Source: Bacillus oleivorans
GTDB lineage: Bacteria > Bacillota > Bacilli > Bacillales > JC228
Reading direction: 5' to 3'
Assembly: GCF_900207585.1 (NCBI RefSeq)
Contig: NZ_OAOP01000008.1
Coordinates: 153,769 to 217,768, forward strand
Length of the DNA: 64,000 bases
The notes under the pieces are model-generated. The model was not told the origin of the DNA and did no database searches. It worked only from the letters and a program-made list of their open reading frames with translations. The position numbers and the translations under genes were made by a program. Each line of letters opens with the position of its first letter. Within the stretch, counting starts at the first letter, position 1. Below, one piece after another: positions 53,785 to 63,909 of this stretch.

Positions 53785-55536
53785 TTACTCCCCAGCCTCT
53801 AGCCACCATTCGTTCGCAGGGTTAGTACCGTTAACCCCGATAGTTACACCTTTAAGGTTTTTACTAATTGCCCATGCATCTCTAAGCTCCATGATTGGAA
53901 GTACTGGAAGTTCTTCGTTCATGATACCTTGCCATTGAACATAAAGATCACGGCGAGCTTCTTCATCATCACCTACAAGGTCAATGTTAAGAGCATCTAG
54001 TAATAGTTGATCAGCTTCTTCGTTCACAAAACGAGGGTAGTTCCAAAGTGCGTCGATACCCCATAGCGGGCGTGGATCTGGGTCAGCACCAGTTCCCCAA
54101 CCAGCATAGAATGCTTCGATAGCTGGATCATCTTTTTCGATCATATCGTAATAAAGGTTAACTTCAGTCATAACTAGTTCACCGTCGATTCCGACTTCTT
54201 CCCAATATTGAACGATCGCTTGTGCACGAGCTTCATATGTTGGGTTACCAGTATCATAGTGACCAAAGTTTATTACAAATTTGTCGCCATTTGGATCTTC
54301 ACGGAATCCATCACCATCAGTATCTACATAACCAGCTTCATCAAGCAATTCTTTTGCTTTTTCAGGGTCATAAGTGTAGTTAATTGGTAATTCATCATCT
54401 GTTGCTGTAATCCAGTGCGCAGACGGGCTAGGCGTATTCACTGGGCTTCCTAATCCGCTGAAGAATGCATCTACCCAAGCCTGACGGTCAATCGCATAAA
54501 GCAACGCTTGTCTTAGTTGTGTATTTGCATACTTGCTGTTAGGATCCATGACGTTCTTTTCGCCATCCCATTTACCTAATTTGAATCCAATATAGTAGTA
54601 AGATAGACCTGGAACTTCAACTACTTCTACGTTTTGTAGCTCTTGCACTTGCGGAAGAATAGAAGGGTGGAATGCTGTCATATGAACGTTTCCAGTTTCT
54701 AGTTCTCCTACAGTTAATGCACCATCAATTACTTTAACAATTACTTTATCTAGGTTTGGAGCACCTTTCCAATAATCAGCATGTGCTTCCATTTCTACAG
54801 ATTCACCAGGAAGTACATTTGTTACTTTAAATGGTCCAACCCCAACAGGAGTCTTACGTACTGGATCAGACTCTTGCATATCAGCTACAGCAATACCTTC
54901 GAATGCCTTTTGAGACATTGGGTATGGCCATAGGTTTGTAAGGTTATTTAGTCTTGCTTCTGTAAATGTAACAGTTAGTGATTGACCATCTTCAGATACT
55001 TGCAGACCAGAAATGCTGTCAGCTGTTCCGGCATGGAACTCAGCCGCACCTTGGACATCTTGAACGTTTACATAACGAGGTCCTGTGTAATCAGGGTGTG
55101 CGAGTGTTTCTAACGCAAATACCCAGTCATGCATCGTTAAAGTTTCACCGTTGTGCCATTTAATGTCATCTTGTACAAGAGTAAAAGTAAATGTTTTGTT
55201 ATCTTCTGTAGTCCATTCAGCTAACCAAGGAATCGGTTTTAAGTTTTCGTCGTAATCATACATTCCTTCGTTAACAAAATCTAGAATCTCAGCATCTGAA
55301 ACAATGCCGTAGAAAGCGAAATCTAGTAGACCTTCGAATTCCCCTTCCATTGCATAAGTAAGAGTTCCGCCTTTAACCGGACCTTCTTCTGCAGCTGGAT
55401 CGTCTCCATTTTCTCCTTGAGTGTCCGGGTCATTGTCAGTTCCTTGAGTATCATCGTCTCCACCGCTACAAGCAGCAAGGAACAATGCAAGAACTAACAT
55501 TAAAACCATTAATAGAAATGATTTTTTTAGTTTCAT
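53785..55536 (-). CDS. appA: Oligopeptide-binding lipoprotein AppA
   Basis: A 583-aa SBP_bac_5 receptor with lipobox LALFLAAC (Cys near 22) and an acidic Asp/Gly linker. It contains FTLVQDDIKWHNGETLTMHD, GVGPFKVTNVLPGESVEM, LRQALLYAIDRQAWVDAFFS and AFYAGWGTGADPDPRPLWG. The start ATG 55536, behind GGGGGGAAAACA, is preferred over the frame opening at 55578. App systems transport longer peptides. The gene is intact here, in contrast to B. subtilis 168, where appA carries a frameshift. Confidence 0.95.
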   Translation of the reverse strand: MKLKKSFLLMVLMLVLALFLAACSGGDDDTQGTDNDPDTQGENGDDPAAEEGPVKGGTLTYAMEGEFEGLLDFAFYGIVSDAEILDFVNEGMYDYDENLKPIPWLAEWTTEDNKTFTFTLVQDDIKWHNGETLTMHDWVFALETLAHPDYTGPRYVNVQDVQGAAEFHAGTADSISGLQVSEDGQSLTVTFTEARLNNLTNLWPYPMSQKAFEGIAVADMQESDPVRKTPVGVGPFKVTNVLPGESVEMEAHADYWKGAPNLDKVIVKVIDGALTVGELETGNVHMTAFHPSILPQVQELQNVEVVEVPGLSYYYIGFKLGKWDGEKNVMDPNSKYANTQLRQALLYAIDRQAWVDAFFSGLGSPVNTPSPSAHWITATDDELPINYTYDPEKAKELLDEAGYVDTDGDGFREDPNGDKFVINFGHYDTGNPTYEARAQAIVQYWEEVGIDGELVMTEVNLYYDMIEKDDPAIEAFYAGWGTGADPDPRPLWGIDALWNYPRFVNEEADQLLLDALNIDLVGDDEEARRDLYVQWQGIMNEELPVLPIMELRDAWAISKNLKGVTIGVNGTNPANEWWLEAGE

Positions 55537-55570
55537 TGTTTTCCCCCCATAGTAAGTATTAAAAATAGTA

Positions 55571-56566
55571 TCAATCATATAAGATACAAGCTACCTTATG
55601 CCCTGGCTTCACCTCCTTCAAGGTTGGTTTAATCTTAGAACACTCCTCTTTAGCCATTGGACATCTCGTATGGAACGGACAGCCTGTAGGAGGGTTCGTT
55701 GGATTTGGTACATCCCCTTGAAGAATAATTCTTTCCTTCTTCTTGCGCGGATCTGGCTCTGGGATGGCTGAAATTAAGGCTTGAGTGTACGGATGAAGAG
55801 GTTCAGCGTACAAGCTATCTTTGTCTGCAATTTCTACCATATTTCCTAGATACATAACCCCAATTCGATCACTCATATGTTTGACAACACTGAGATCGTG
55901 GGCAATAAACAGATACGTTAAATCAAAGTCGTGCTGCAATTCCTTTAACAGGTTTAATACCTGTGATTGAACGGAAACGTCAAGAGCTGATACTGGTTCG
56001 TCAGCAATGATTAGCTTTGGTTTTAAAGCTAATGCCCTTGCGATTCCGATCCGCTGACGCTGTCCTCCAGAAAATTCATGAGGGTATTTGTAGTATGCGT
56101 CCTCAGGAAGACCTACTTTTTCAAGAAGTTCCATGACCTCTTTTTTTAAGTCCTCTTTCGTAGGATTAGAATAGTTTAAAATTGGTTCACTAATAATATT
56201 TCCAACCATTTGTGTTGGGTTCAATGATGCATAAGGGTCTTGAAAAACCATCTGAAAATTCTTCCGGGCTTCGCGAAGCTTACTGCCTGATAGATTCGTT
56301 ATATCTTCGCCATCGAATATAATGTTTCCTCCCGTTGGCTTAAGCAAGCGCAAAATCGTACGGCCCGCGGTAGACTTTCCGCAGCCTGATTCACCTACAA
56401 GCCCGAGGGTTTCACCCTTTTTAATTTCAAATGAAATATCATCCACCGCTTTAACGGTTGCAATTGTTCTTCTAAAGAATCCGCCTTTGATTGGATAGTA
56501 AGTTTTTAAGTTTTTTACTTCTAATAGATTCTCGTTATTGTGCAAATCTTTTTCTACGATGCTCAT
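55571..56566 (-). CDS. appF: Oligopeptide ABC transporter ATPase AppF
   Basis: A 331-aa ATPase with Walker [13 protein letters not shown], signature [14 protein letters not shown], Walker [14 protein letters not shown], and the full C-terminal domain ending [19 protein letters not shown], the cysteine pattern typical of OppF/DppF tails. Its ATG overlaps the appD stop as ATGA. Confidence 0.95.
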   Translation of the reverse strand: MSIVEKDLHNNENLLEVKNLKTYYPIKGGFFRRTIATVKAVDDISFEIKKGETLGLVGESGCGKSTAGRTILRLLKPTGGNIIFDGEDITNLSGSKLREARKNFQMVFQDPYASLNPTQMVGNIISEPILNYSNPTKEDLKKEVMELLEKVGLPEDAYYKYPHEFSGGQRQRIGIARALALKPKLIIADEPVSALDVSVQSQVLNLLKELQHDFDLTYLFIAHDLSVVKHMSDRIGVMYLGNMVEIADKDSLYAEPLHPYTQALISAIPEPDPRKKKERIILQGDVPNPTNPPTGCPFHTRCPMAKEECSKIKPTLKEVKPGHKVACILYD

Positions 56567-57592
56567 GAAGCGTTCATCCCTTCTTTCGGCTTGCTTGTTT
56601 CATACAATAAACAAGAAACCTCATGTCCTGCATTTGTTTCAGCAAGTTGCGGAGTAACTAGCGTGCACTCAGGCATAGCTTTTGGACAGCGGTGGGCAAA
56701 CTTACAGCCTACACGCGGCATATTTTTCAGCGAAGGGACTATTCCTTGAATGGTGGCTAGCTCTTCAACTTCTTCATCCAGCTTAGGAATTGCACCCATT
56801 AAAAGTTCTGTGTATGGGTGTTTTGGATCATGGAAGAGAGTATCAACATCAGTCTTTTCTACTACATTACCGGCATACATAACAATAACTTCGTCACAGA
56901 TCTCGGCAACTACCCCTAAATCATGGGTAATCATGATAATAGACATATCATTTATAGCCTGGATTTCCTTCAACAGTTCCAGAATTTGGGCTTGTACGGT
57001 AACATCCAAGGCTGTAGTTGGTTCATCAGCAATTAATAGTTTGGGCTGGCAAGCAATCGCAATCGCGATCATAACACGCTGACGCATCCCCCCCAGATAG
57101 CTGGTGAGGATATTCATCAACGATTTTTTCCGGACGTGAGATTCCGACACTTTTTAAAAGTGCAATCGCTTTCGTGCGCGCTTCTTTTTTTGATATTTTC
57201 ATATGATTGTGAAGAACTTCTTCAATTTGATAGCCAATCGAAAATACCGGATTTAATGCTGTCATTGGTTCTTGGAAAATCATTGCCATGTCTTTTCCGC
57301 GAATTTTATTAATTTCCTTGTCGGTCATGTTCTCTAAATTAATTCCGGCAAATTTGATTTCGCCACCAACAATTTTCCCGTTTTCTTTTGGTAAAAGTTT
57401 CATTATTGAAAGTGACATCACGCTTTTTCCGCAGCCTGATTCACCTACTATTCCGACAATTCGACCTGGTTTCACACTAAATGACACATTGTCTACAGCG
57501 TTGTAATACTCTCCATCAATGCGAAATGCTGTCTCTAAGTTCTTAACCTCAAGCAAAGGTGCTTCAGATTGAGTTAATGATTTACCGCTCAT
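56563..57592 (-). pseudogene. appD: Oligopeptide ABC transporter ATPase AppD, frameshifted at a 7-G run
   Basis: Two frames together give one AppD of about 343 aa. The first (57592 to about 57088) begins MSGKSLTQSEAPLLEVKNLE, has Walker [11 protein letters not shown] and runs to EYPHQLSGG. The second resumes with [20 protein letters not shown] and Walker [10 protein letters not shown] and continues to the C-terminal cysteines ([15 protein letters not shown]). The break is at seven G's (plus-strand C run 57088-57094) coding for the GG of LSGG; six G's would restore the frame. As written, the first product ends after 188 aa without Walker B. It is first gene of appDFABC. Confidence 0.88.
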
Positions 57593-57752
57593 AGGTACAC
57601 CTCTTACTTTTTGTATTATTCAGTCAATTAATTTACTTGAATTTCATATTATTACAGTTTTATTACAATTGCAATACTTTTTTGAAATATAACTTTTTCC
57701 TATTTTTAGAATTTTTCAGGTTAAAAGAAGATTAGAATTGTCTGGACAAGGA

Positions 57753-58532
57753 TTAGTCCAAATCTAACAAAAATGTCTCAGCTGGTTCCCCGATAAAAGC
57801 TTTTGTAGAAAAGTTTTCTTCTTTTCTGAATTCTGAAATTAAAAAAAAGCCCACTGAATATCCTACCATTGTTGGAAACATTTTTCTACCGTATAATAAC
57901 AAATCATGTAATTTTTTTTCTCTTCTTGTCGAAAGATTCGGATAAAACCAGCGTTTCCACCAATATTTTAATTGATCCTCTGAATACATTCGGCTCCATT
58001 TTGCAATATAATTTTTCCCGCAATATTCTAATACGGCATGCTCGGCAAGTCCTTCCATTACTAATGAATCTAGTAAAGTTAAATATGGGACTTTATTCTT
58101 TATGGCCTGAAAACGGCAAGCATGATGATATTCATGCACAAAAAGAGCTTCTATTTCCTTTTTGGTGGGCTGATCTGACAAAAACAAATAAAGAGCTTCT
58201 GGAAACGCAACTCCGGATTTCCCATTAGTGTCTCTCATTAAAGAGCGGCTTCTTGTATTCATTGGCAGGATGTAGATTGGAATATCCGGACCTTTCCAAA
58301 TTCTCTTATATTTTTGATAATAGAATTTTATTAAACGCCAAATCTCTTTATTTTGCAATATTTTTATAAGATTTTTTCCACTATTAAAATTTGGATGTAA
58401 ACCATGTGTAAGTAATATATTTTCTAACTCATTTATTGAAATGGAATGTGATTTAAAAGGTAACTTTTCTAATATATTATCGAAATTTGCATCAGCATTT
58501 TCATACCACTTATCAGTCTGGATAACCGCCAT
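57753..58532 (-). CDS. yjaZ: YjaZ-like putative zinc protease (DUF2268)
   Basis: A 259-aa protein with the metal motif VHEYHHACRF (HExxH) near residue 129, preceded by GVAFPEALYLFLSDQP, and an acidic helix LDSLVMEGLAEHAVLEYCGK (likely third ligand region). This fits DUF2268 (YjaZ), described as predicted Zn-dependent proteases. It starts at ATG 58532 behind GAGGGAGTAGTT. It lies between appD and fabF, as in B. subtilis. Confidence 0.85.
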   Translation of the reverse strand: MAVIQTDKWYENADANFDNILEKLPFKSHSISINELENILLTHGLHPNFNSGKNLIKILQNKEIWRLIKFYYQKYKRIWKGPDIPIYILPMNTRSRSLMRDTNGKSGVAFPEALYLFLSDQPTKKEIEALFVHEYHHACRFQAIKNKVPYLTLLDSLVMEGLAEHAVLEYCGKNYIAKWSRMYSEDQLKYWWKRWFYPNLSTRREKKLHDLLLYGRKMFPTMVGYSVGFFLISEFRKEENFSTKAFIGEPAETFLLDLD

Positions 58533-58652
58533 AACTACTCCCTCACTCTAGTTTTTTTGGTTACAGTATATGTTCATTGGGAGTAATAGGGTTCTGGTGT
58601 GGCGGTTGAATCATATTGGGGATGGCAGATAAAAAGGGGTTTCTGAATTTGC

Positions 58653-58830
58653 AGGACACTGGTTCCGTTATCTGTGACAAAAGCAGCGATTTCAAAAATT
58701 TTAGGACACCAGTTCCGTTAAACTGGTAAATCACAGAGATTTTTGGCTGATTTTCGGTAAATAACGGATCGTATGTCCTTTAGCATCTTCCGAACGATCG
58801 TTTTTGGGCAAATAACAGATCGTATGTCCT
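58653..58830. repeat. Inverted/direct repeat set D, 50-bp spacing
   Basis: AGGACACTGGTTCCGTTA at 58653-58670 and AGGACACCAGTTCCGTTA at 58703-58720 are direct repeats 50 bp apart. TAACGGATCGTATGTCCT at 58762-58779 and TAACAGATCGTATGTCCT at 58813-58830 are 51 bp apart and are the reverse complement type (AGGACA...TCCGTTA). They fill most of the 400-base gap between yjaZ and fabF. No gene is seen. Confidence 0.85.
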
Positions 58831-58895
58831 CTCGTACAGAAGGGATACTCATCCCCTGGCATTGGTTCATGATCCAGACTTAAAAGTTATAACGT

Positions 58896-58928
58896 AAAAA
58901 AACAGGCGCAATGACCGCCTGTTTTTTT
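58896..58928. terminator. Terminator of fabHF
   Basis: AAAAAAACAGGCG-caatgac-CGCCTGTTTTTTT; perfect stem, three bases from the fabF stop; symmetric so usable in both directions. Confidence 0.93.
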
Positions 58929-58930
58929 AC

Positions 58931-60175
58931 TTATTCATATTTTTTAAAAACTAATGTCGCGTTATGTCCGCCAAATCCTAAAGAATTACTTAAGGCTGCT
59001 TTGATATCTGCCTTTCTAGCTTCGTTTGGCACATAGTCCAGGTCACAATCTGGATCTGGTGTTTCGTAATTAATAGTTGGCGGCAATATTCCATGCTTGA
59101 TTGCTAAGACACTAAAGATCGCTTCTACTCCGCCGGCAGCACCTAAAAGGTGGCCAGTCATTGATTTAGTCGAGCTGATCGGAAGCTTATAAGCATAATC
59201 GCCAAATACTTCTTTGATGGCCATTGTTTCAAATTTATCATTGTAGTCTGTGCTGGTTCCATGTGCATTCACATATCCGATATCTTCAGGCGACAATCCG
59301 CTATCTTGAATCGCAATTTTCATGGCACGAGCCCCGCCTTCTCCACCTGGAGATGGAGCTGTAATATGGTAGGCATCTCCGGTAGCACCGTATCCGACCA
59401 CTTCTGCGTAAATTTGTGCTCCTCGATTTAAAGCATGCTCTAATTCCTCTAAAACAACAATCCCCGCACCTTCCCCAATTACAAATCCATCCCGGTTTTT
59501 ATCGAATGGGCGGCTTGCTTTATTTGGGTCAGGGTTAGTTGATAGAGCCGTGTTTGCACAGAATCCGGCAAGAGCCATTCTCGTAATCGGTGCTTCAGAG
59601 CCCCCGGAAATAATTGCATCTGCATCGCCGCGCTGGATTGCTTTAAAAGCGTCACCAATTGAGTTTGTGCCAGTTGCACAAGCAGTTACAGTACATGAGT
59701 TTATACCCTTTGCCCCTAACATAATCGATACTTGTCCTGCTGCCATATCTGGGATCATCATCGGAATCAAGAAAGGACTTACACGTCTTGGTCCTCGATT
59801 TAACAAGGTTTCGAATTGGTTTTCCATAGTCTCCATTCCGCCTATACCGGAACCAATCCAGACTCCAATGCGTTCTGCATTTTCCTCCGTGATTTTCAGA
59901 CCAGAATCCTCTACCGCCATCAAAGAGGCAGCCACTGCATATTGTGCAAATTTGTCCATTTTTCTTGCTTCTTTCCGGTTTACATACTTTTCCGGATCAA
60001 AATCTTTAATTTCTGCAGCCACCTTTGCAGGATAATCTTCTGGATTTACCCTCGTTAAAGGTCCTACTCCCGATTTTCCTTCAATCAGGGCACTCCAAGT
60101 AGATGCCACATCCGTACCCAATGGGGTTACTGCACCTACTCCCGTTATAACGACTCTTTTTTTCGGCATCGTCAT
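58931..60175 (-). CDS. fabF: 3-oxoacyl-[acyl-carrier-protein] synthase II FabF
   Basis: A 414-aa elongating condensing enzyme. The active-site Cys is in [18 protein letters not shown] near residue 163, the first His in [11 protein letters not shown] and the second in [16 protein letters not shown]. It starts at ATG 60175 behind AAAGGAGTGGCAATT; the open GTG above is the ribosome site. It lies 58 bases after fabH and is cotranscribed from the FapR-controlled promoter. Confidence 0.97.
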   Translation of the reverse strand: MTMPKKRVVITGVGAVTPLGTDVASTWSALIEGKSGVGPLTRVNPEDYPAKVAAEIKDFDPEKYVNRKEARKMDKFAQYAVAASLMAVEDSGLKITEENAERIGVWIGSGIGGMETMENQFETLLNRGPRRVSPFLIPMMIPDMAAGQVSIMLGAKGINSCTVTACATGTNSIGDAFKAIQRGDADAIISGGSEAPITRMALAGFCANTALSTNPDPNKASRPFDKNRDGFVIGEGAGIVVLEELEHALNRGAQIYAEVVGYGATGDAYHITAPSPGGEGGARAMKIAIQDSGLSPEDIGYVNAHGTSTDYNDKFETMAIKEVFGDYAYKLPISSTKSMTGHLLGAAGGVEAIFSVLAIKHGILPPTINYETPDPDCDLDYVPNEARKADIKAALSNSLGFGGHNATLVFKKYE

Positions 60176-60233
60176 AATTGCCACTCCTTTTTTTGATTTA
60201 ACTTCCGTATTAAATACAATTAGTACATTGCAT

Positions 60234-61166
60234 TTATCTTCCCCATCTTAAGGCAATGGCCCCCCAGGTGAGTCCACCGCCAAAACCAACTAATACGATT
60301 GTATCACCGTCTTTGATTTGTCCATTTTCAGCCGCTTCTGAAATTGAAATTGGAATCGAAGCCGATGATGTGTTCCCGTAAGACCTTACAGTGGTTGACA
60401 TTTTTTCAAGCGGTAAGCCTAACCTTTCCCGTGCGGATTCCATTATTCTCATGTTTGCCTGATGAGGGATTAAAAAGTCAACGTCTTCACGCTTTAATCC
60501 TGCTTTTTCTATTACATTAACACAGGATTCACCCATTTGTCTTACTGCAAATTTAAATACTTCTCTCCCATTCATTTGTATATAGCGGTCTTGGTACAAA
60601 TGCTTGCCGCCAGAACCATCCGCTCCAAGTTCAAAGGAAAGAATTCCTTTATCTTCTGAGACAGGACCCATTACCACTGCTCCGGCACCATCACCAAATA
60701 ATACAGCTGTATTTCGATCTTCCCAATCGACAATTTTCGAAAGCTTCTCAACACCTACTACTAAGACATTCTTATAGGCTCCCGTTTCGATAAACTGTGC
60801 AGCTGTTACCATCCCATACATAAATCCAGAGCAAGCTGCACTTAAATCCATCGCCGCAGCCTTTTTGGCTCCAAGCTGCTCCTGAAGAATGCATGCAACG
60901 GAAGGGAAAGGCATGTCAGGTGTGACAGTAGCTACTAAGATCAGATCTATATCTTCTCCTGCTACCTCAGCATCACTTAACGCTCTTTTCGCTGCTTCTA
61001 AGCCCATATCAGAAGTATCCATTTCATCAGATGCAATTCTTCGCTCTTCTATTCCGGTTCTAGTCCGAATCCATTCATCTGAAGTATCCATTCGTTTCTC
61101 TAAATCGAAATTTGTGACTATTTTTTCTGGTACAAAATGACCTGCGCCTAATACGCCTGCTTTCAA
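60234..61166 (-). CDS. fabH: 3-oxoacyl-[acyl-carrier-protein] synthase III FabH
   Basis: A 310-aa initiating condensing enzyme (FabHA type) joining acyl-CoA primer and malonyl-ACP. The catalytic Cys is in [20 protein letters not shown] near residue 112, with His in [13 protein letters not shown] and Asn in [12 protein letters not shown]. The start is TTG 61166, behind AGTTAGGGG at proper spacing, giving [17 protein letters not shown] as in B. subtilis FabHA. The ATG three codons upstream has its ribosome site too close. Confidence 0.96.
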   Translation of the reverse strand: MKAGVLGAGHFVPEKIVTNFDLEKRMDTSDEWIRTRTGIEERRIASDEMDTSDMGLEAAKRALSDAEVAGEDIDLILVATVTPDMPFPSVACILQEQLGAKKAAAMDLSAACSGFMYGMVTAAQFIETGAYKNVLVVGVEKLSKIVDWEDRNTAVLFGDGAGAVVMGPVSEDKGILSFELGADGSGGKHLYQDRYIQMNGREVFKFAVRQMGESCVNVIEKAGLKREDVDFLIPHQANMRIMESARERLGLPLEKMSTTVRSYGNTSSASIPISISEAAENGQIKDGDTIVLVGFGGGLTWGAIALRWGR

Positions 61167-61230
61167 GGAATTCATCCCCTAACTTTATAATGTTGCTCAA
61201 ATGATGAGTACTAGAAAATATTATAGGTTA

Positions 61231-61252
61231 ATAATATGACTTGGTACTAATT
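61231..61252 (-). promoter_or_regulatory. FapR operator upstream of fabHF
   Basis: On the minus strand ATTAGTACCAAGTCATATTA matches one FapR half-site (TTAGTACC) perfectly and the second loosely. TATAAT (61225-61220) follows, so the site overlaps the -35 region. Confidence 0.75.
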
Positions 61253-61373
61253 TTAATCAATAAATAAGAATTTCGCAACTTATTTCTTATTTTCAAAACA
61301 GAGACAACTGTCTATACGTACCTATATTTTCCCACATAGATTACTATAAGGAATTATGTTTGGAGGTAAAAAA

Positions 61374-61643
61374 ATGGAGAAAAACCGCTATCAAGAAATT
61401 GATGATCGTTTTTCAAGATTTATGTTTGGGGAACGGCGAGCAAGACGAGAAAATGATACTGCGGAAAAAACTGGTGAAATAGAAGAAATATTTAAGAACA
61501 ATCCTAATGGTTCCACTCCGGATATCCCCTACTGGGAGTTAATAGAGAAAATAGACAACATCATGACGACCTTATCCAACTTTAAGCCTTTAGTCCAAAA
61601 AGTAACTCCTTTCATTGAAAAATTTATTTCTAAAAAAGACTAA
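61374..61643 (+). CDS. Hypothetical 89-aa protein
   Basis: The start ATG 61374 lies behind TTGGAGGTAAAAAA. The N-terminus is strongly charged (FMFGERRARRENDTAEKTGE) and the C-terminus helical (IMTTLSNFKPLVQKVTPFIE). No cysteine or membrane segment. It is divergent from fabH; B. subtilis has the short yjzB at this place, but I cannot confirm homology. Function unknown. Confidence 0.7.
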   Translation: MEKNRYQEIDDRFSRFMFGERRARRENDTAEKTGEIEEIFKNNPNGSTPDIPYWELIEKIDNIMTTLSNFKPLVQKVTPFIEKFISKKD

Positions 61644-61826
61644 GTCTAAAGAAAACTTGACTTTAGGCTAGACGCAGGCGATTGCATAGTTGCTTTTATC
61701 ACGCTTGAAACGCCACGATCTGTGACTTCGCTTGATTAGGGGATCCCGCCCCTTTGTACTTTTTTAAAGATTGGCTTTAGTGCCGATTTATCTTGATTGC
61801 AGCCAATTTAAACTTTTTTACAATAC

Positions 61827-61860
61827 AAAAGAGCCCCTTCATTAGAAGGAAGCTCTTTCT
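61827..61860. terminator. Terminator between the 89-aa gene and yjaV
   Basis: AAAGAGC...TTC-atta-GAA...GCTCTTT, an interrupted stem lying 18 bases past the yjaV stop. The stretch 61644-61826 before it contains no gene. Confidence 0.7.
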
Positions 61861-61878
61861 CATTTTACAGATATCTTC

Positions 61879-62697
61879 TTAAATATGATGCGTATTATGA
61901 TGATGGAATTCTCTTATATTTATTAACCAATCCTTTTGTTTCTTTTCGCTATTTGCCCCGGCTGGAACCTCCATTACCTTCATATTATTTAATTCATTGC
62001 GTGACCAGGCAGTTAAATCTCCTGACCATTCACAATCTTTTTCTAAAATTTTCTCAATAAATCCGGTAAACCCTTCACTGCTTTTCAGGATGGCATGTTC
62101 GAAATGCGGAAATATTTTTTTTGCGATAAAAGCCGCAGCTTCCTCAGAGGATAAAATTTCATTGAAATTACTCTTAGGGACCTTTACATCGTCTGTTTGT
62201 TTGCGGTACAACTGTACAAACAAATCCCTCTCCGGCTGTCTTGACCCATACAGCGGAGGCAAAGCTATATAAATGGGATTAGGAATAATTGCTTCACACT
62301 TTTCTTGAAATGTTCTAAAACTTTCTATTGAAATAGGAATTGCAGTATATTCAACCGGCTGAAAAATAATGGTTTGGTCTATTTTTCGATGGTCCAAAAT
62401 CAAAGACAAATGCTGAATGATCGCTTCGAAGTGTTTCTCCTCTAGAAACTGATGATCATAATGGGAGAAAAAGAGAAATGTTTTGCCTTCCTTTTCAACT
62501 TGATCCTTTACTTGAGATTCCCCGGTTTCTTTCCACTCGGCATAATTTGCATTTCTGCCAACCATCAGTGACAGTTCTTCACGATCATCCTGAAATGGAT
62601 AGGGAATCCCTGTTACCTGATATCCCTCATTTAAGAACTGCTGGCAAATTTCAAAAGCAAAAAAATGATAGACCCCATAAATACAGATCTGATCCAT
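61879..62697 (-). CDS. yjaV: YjaV-like protein
   Basis: A 272-aa protein starting MDQICIYGVYHFFAFEICQQ, a Rossmann-like beta-alpha opening without a full glycine motif. It continues with TIIFQPVEYTAIPISIESFR and IYIALPPLYGSRQPERDLFV, reminiscent of extended SDR/NAD-epimerase folds. It starts at ATG 62697 behind AAGGAGGGACCGGA. It follows yjaU on the same strand. Identified by synteny; no activity is known. Confidence 0.72.
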   Translation of the reverse strand: MDQICIYGVYHFFAFEICQQFLNEGYQVTGIPYPFQDDREELSLMVGRNANYAEWKETGESQVKDQVEKEGKTFLFFSHYDHQFLEEKHFEAIIQHLSLILDHRKIDQTIIFQPVEYTAIPISIESFRTFQEKCEAIIPNPIYIALPPLYGSRQPERDLFVQLYRKQTDDVKVPKSNFNEILSSEEAAAFIAKKIFPHFEHAILKSSEGFTGFIEKILEKDCEWSGDLTAWSRNELNNMKVMEVPAGANSEKKQKDWLINIREFHHHNTHHI

Positions 62698-62773
62698 TCC
62701 GGTCCCTCCTTATTGCTACAGTCTATGACCGTTCGCTTTTATATATGTGTAAGGTGTCTGGGAATATGGTTGT

Positions 62774-63505
62774 CTATAAATCTTCATGGTTTTTAAAAGT
62801 ACGAAGAATTAATGAGGCAATCAGATTCCTTCTTTCCGGTAAAATGTAATGGATAAGGGTATGTGATTGTTTTTCTTTTCTCACGTCGACAATCTCTTCC
62901 ATTATTCTCTTTTTAGAGGATGTCCTATTTCCCTCCATCACATAAAAGATTGATAATATTTGCGGGAAAACCCATATTTGTATCGGTTTTTCCGTTTGAT
63001 TCTGCAGCTGTTCAGGGGAACCAAGGTTGGCCATTTTCACTTCATGAAGTAATTTTTTATAAAAGAATAATTGTTCTTTTTCCTCATCGATTTTCTCCCT
63101 AAGTGAAAAATAAGGATTAATCACACAAACAGTTCGAATGTTTTTGTCTAGAGCTTTAACAAATTCAGGAATTAGAAGAGCTCCCATTCCTTCTGCAATG
63201 ATATGAATTCTTTCATTTAAGATTTCGTGTCTGATCACATAGTGATAGAGGTTTTCAGCTAATTCTCTTGCTTTCACACTGCCCCAATGATTGCCATACA
63301 AATTGGAATAAAAAACAGTATACCCCGCATCAAGCAAAGCTTTTAACCAAATATTTCTGCCAAAATGCTGAATCCAATAGCTATTTTTCTCCTCAACAAA
63401 ATGACCCTCTCCCCCGAGAATTAAGACACCAAACCCGTTTGGTTTCTCTGGGTAATGGATCACATTCCATTCAGTATCTAATTGAAAAAATCTCTGCTTC
63501 ACCAT
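62774..63505 (-). CDS. yjaU: YjaU-like alpha/beta hydrolase fold protein
   Basis: A 243-aa protein with the hydrolase-like opening GFGVLILGGEGHFVEEKNSY, a strand-turn-helix at IHIIAEGMGALLIPEFVKAL where active hydrolases have GxSxG, and VCVINPYFSLREKIDEEKEQ. The nucleophile position is glycine-methionine (EGMGA), so classical Ser catalysis is unlikely. It starts at ATG 63505 behind AGAGGGGTCATCTTT. It lies 76 bases before yjaV. Confidence 0.72.
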   Translation of the reverse strand: MVKQRFFQLDTEWNVIHYPEKPNGFGVLILGGEGHFVEEKNSYWIQHFGRNIWLKALLDAGYTVFYSNLYGNHWGSVKARELAENLYHYVIRHEILNERIHIIAEGMGALLIPEFVKALDKNIRTVCVINPYFSLREKIDEEKEQLFFYKKLLHEVKMANLGSPEQLQNQTEKPIQIWVFPQILSIFYVMEGNRTSSKKRIMEEIVDVRKEKQSHTLIHYILPERRNLIASLILRTFKNHEDL

Positions 63506-63691
63506 AAAGATGACCCCTCTTTAAAATAGATACTCTTAACATAGCTATGCAAGGACTCCCCAATTGGGAAGAGGTGTAAGCCCAATTAACACAGAAAACG
63601 TTCACGAAATTTATACAAAATTTCTTTTATTCCTTTTTGATGATGTGGTAACATATAAAAAGGAATAGGAAGAAAAGTAGGTGACAATAAG

Positions 63692-63883
63692 ATGCAATAT
63701 ATTTGGGCAGTTATTTGGTCATTTCTTTTAGGATTAATGATCTCTTATGTTATCCCTTCTATGACAGGCGGACATTTTGAACTTGAATTAGGGTTAATAC
63801 TAGGAACCGTATTCTCTGTATTTACCATTCTATTCACAGTCTTAATGCCTCAAGGTGAAAACCAGGAAGACCCTACTCATTAA
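63692..63883 (+). CDS. yjzD: DUF2929 membrane protein YjzD
   Basis: A 63-aa protein with two membrane helices (VIWSFLLGLMISYVIPSM and GLILGTVFSVFTILFTVLMP) and a short acidic tail, matching YjzD/DUF2929. It starts at ATG 63692 behind AGTAGGTGACAATAAG and is divergent from yjaU, 186 bases away. Confidence 0.85.
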   Translation: MQYIWAVIWSFLLGLMISYVIPSMTGGHFELELGLILGTVFSVFTILFTVLMPQGENQEDPTH

Positions 63884-63909
63884 TGTTCAAAAACCACCGA
63901 AATTATGAA

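Noticed and set aside
61644..61826. Possible short gene or pseudogene between the 89-aa gene and yjaV
   Set aside because: No start with a ribosome site and no recognisable peptide in any frame.
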